A DNA stretch of 64,000 bases from contig NZ_CP119757.1 in assembly GCF_029320955.1 (NCBI RefSeq), positions 3,348,001 to 3,412,000 on the forward strand, in the 5' to 3' direction. Below are positions 63,287 through 64,000 of this stretch, in pieces. The notes beneath the pieces were generated by a model that did not search any database, had not been told where the DNA came from, and saw only the letters and a list, made by a program, of their open reading frames with translations. A program made the position numbers and the translations under genes. This stretch comes from Flavobacterium sp. YJ01. Lineage in GTDB: Bacteria; Bacteroidota; Bacteroidia; Flavobacteriales; Flavobacteriaceae. How positions within the stretch are numbered: position 1 is the stretch's first letter; every line of letters begins with the position of its first letter.

Positions 63287-64000
63287 ATGAAAGTATACGT
63301 AATAGGAATAGGGTTAATAGGTGGTTCGATGGTGTTAGACATCAAAGGACGTTATCCTGATGCGACTATTTTAGGAATCGACAGTAACGAACAACATTTG
63401 CAACAGGCAATTGATCTTGGAGTTATTGACGAAGCAGGAAGCTTTGAAGATTTACAAAAAGCAGATTTTGTAATCGTTTCAGTTCCTGTAGATGTAGCGC
63501 TAACAGTTTTGCCAAAAGTTTTGGATGCAGTTGGAGATAAAACAATTGTTTTTGAGGTTGGATCGACTAAAAAACCTATTTGTGATGCGGTTGCCAATCA
63601 TCCTAAGAGAAGAAACTTTATTGCTACACATCCAATAGCAGGAACAGAGTTTTCTGGACCATCGGCGGCAATAAGAGGTTTGTTTCAAGGGAAAACAAAT
63701 ATTATATGTGAGGTCGAAAAGACGGCTTTTAAATTACAAGAGAAAGCATTAAATCTTTTTACCTCAATCGGAATGAGAATTCGATATATGGATCCCGTTT
63801 CACACGATAAACACATTGCTTACGTTTCGCATTTATCGCACATTAGTTCGTTTATGCTCGGAAAAACAGTAATGAATAAAGAAAAAGACGAACAAGATAT
63901 TTTTGATATGGCGGGAAGTGGATTTGAAAGTACGGTTCGTTTGGCAAAAAGTTCTCCGGCCATGTGGACACCAATTTTTAAGCAAAATAAAGAACATGTT
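63287..64000 (+). CDS. tyrA: Prephenate dehydrogenase (3' truncated by window end)
   Basis: Oxidises prephenate to 4-hydroxyphenylpyruvate with NAD. The 238 visible residues start MKVYVIGIGLIGGSMVLD, the dinucleotide-binding GxGxxG. HPIAGTEFSGPSAA and SHDKHIAYVSHLSH are the substrate-binding segments with the catalytic His. The gene runs past base 64000 without a stop. The preceding aminotransferase, pheA and attenuator indicate one operon for Phe and Tyr synthesis. Confidence 0.93.
   Translation, partial: MKVYVIGIGLIGGSMVLDIKGRYPDATILGIDSNEQHLQQAIDLGVIDEAGSFEDLQKADFVIVSVPVDVALTVLPKVLDAVGDKTIVFEVGSTKKPICDAVANHPKRRNFIATHPIAGTEFSGPSAAIRGLFQGKTNIICEVEKTAFKLQEKALNLFTSIGMRIRYMDPVSHDKHIAYVSHLSHISSFMLGKTVMNKEKDEQDIFDMAGSGFESTVRLAKSSPAMWTPIFKQNKEHV

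Noticed and set aside
1..64000. CRISPR arrays or restriction/defence islands
   Set aside because: No regularly spaced unique-spacer arrays and no nuclease, methylase or other defence families were seen; the repeats found are palindromes or short tandem units.

Overview
This window is chromosomal DNA from a Flavobacterium-type member of the Bacteroidota. Supporting signs are low G+C, no Shine-Dalgarno sequences at most starts, and -7 promoter boxes of the TAnnTTTG type with a TTTG -33 box. Family content points the same way: a type IX secretion tail, a TonB receptor with a carboxypeptidase-like N-terminal domain, and DUF5686, DUF4271, DUF4296 and DUF3098 proteins. Most of the window is conserved core genome, with no phage, insertion sequence, CRISPR array, rRNA or tRNA seen. 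Gaps between genes are full of palindromic repeats and of short 7-8 base repeat arrays.

Layout: 1-1679 is a truncated CPA2 antiporter. 2073-6109 (minus) holds a DUF5686 surface protein, frr and pyrH. 6300-7256 (plus) holds a thioredoxin-fold gene and then a Phe/Tyr-rich leader peptide with a complete attenuator but no downstream gene on its strand. 7275-11251 (minus) is the ftsX-DUF3098-uppP-truB cluster, followed by a small outer-membrane protein gene and preceded by a ModE-like regulator gene. leuS (11441-14479) carries an in-frame palindromic repeat. 15449-18082 is a TPR-sensor kinase/LuxR-type regulator pair. 19070-24898 holds an Lrp regulator, hemD, DUF4271, a polyprenol-phosphate mannosyltransferase, pyrC and a lipoprotein. 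tyrS follows, then a LuxE-like acyl synthetase and a tiny type IX sorting-tail protein.

28495-36269 looks like one phosphate-responsive locus. A TonB receptor and a beta-helix lipoprotein are divergent from a PhoB-like regulator, a PhoR-like kinase and a phosphate-selective-type porin. Both outer-membrane operons carry TAACA-like sites in 11-base register that stop exactly 9 bases before the -7 box, so a shared regulator (probably the PhoB-like protein) is inferred.

36363-52701 holds a glycosyltransferase, a Lys/Ala-rich exported protein with a virus-like basic adaptor tail, a 1143-residue outer-membrane protein, a cluster of four small membrane genes (SdpI and DUF5808 families), aspartate kinase, fbp, a dCMP deaminase, an S41 protease and small lipoproteins. 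53019-57560 has a Cys-rich DUF3109 gene and nrdB-nrdA. 57930-60506 is a DUF1800-DUF1501 pair. 60872-64000 is an aromatic amino acid operon (pheA, aminotransferase, tyrA running off the end). It is preceded by a promoter, a Phe/Tyr leader peptide, an antiterminator and a terminator. The two Phe attenuators, the PhoB-type site arrays and the repeat inside leuS are the most notable finds.
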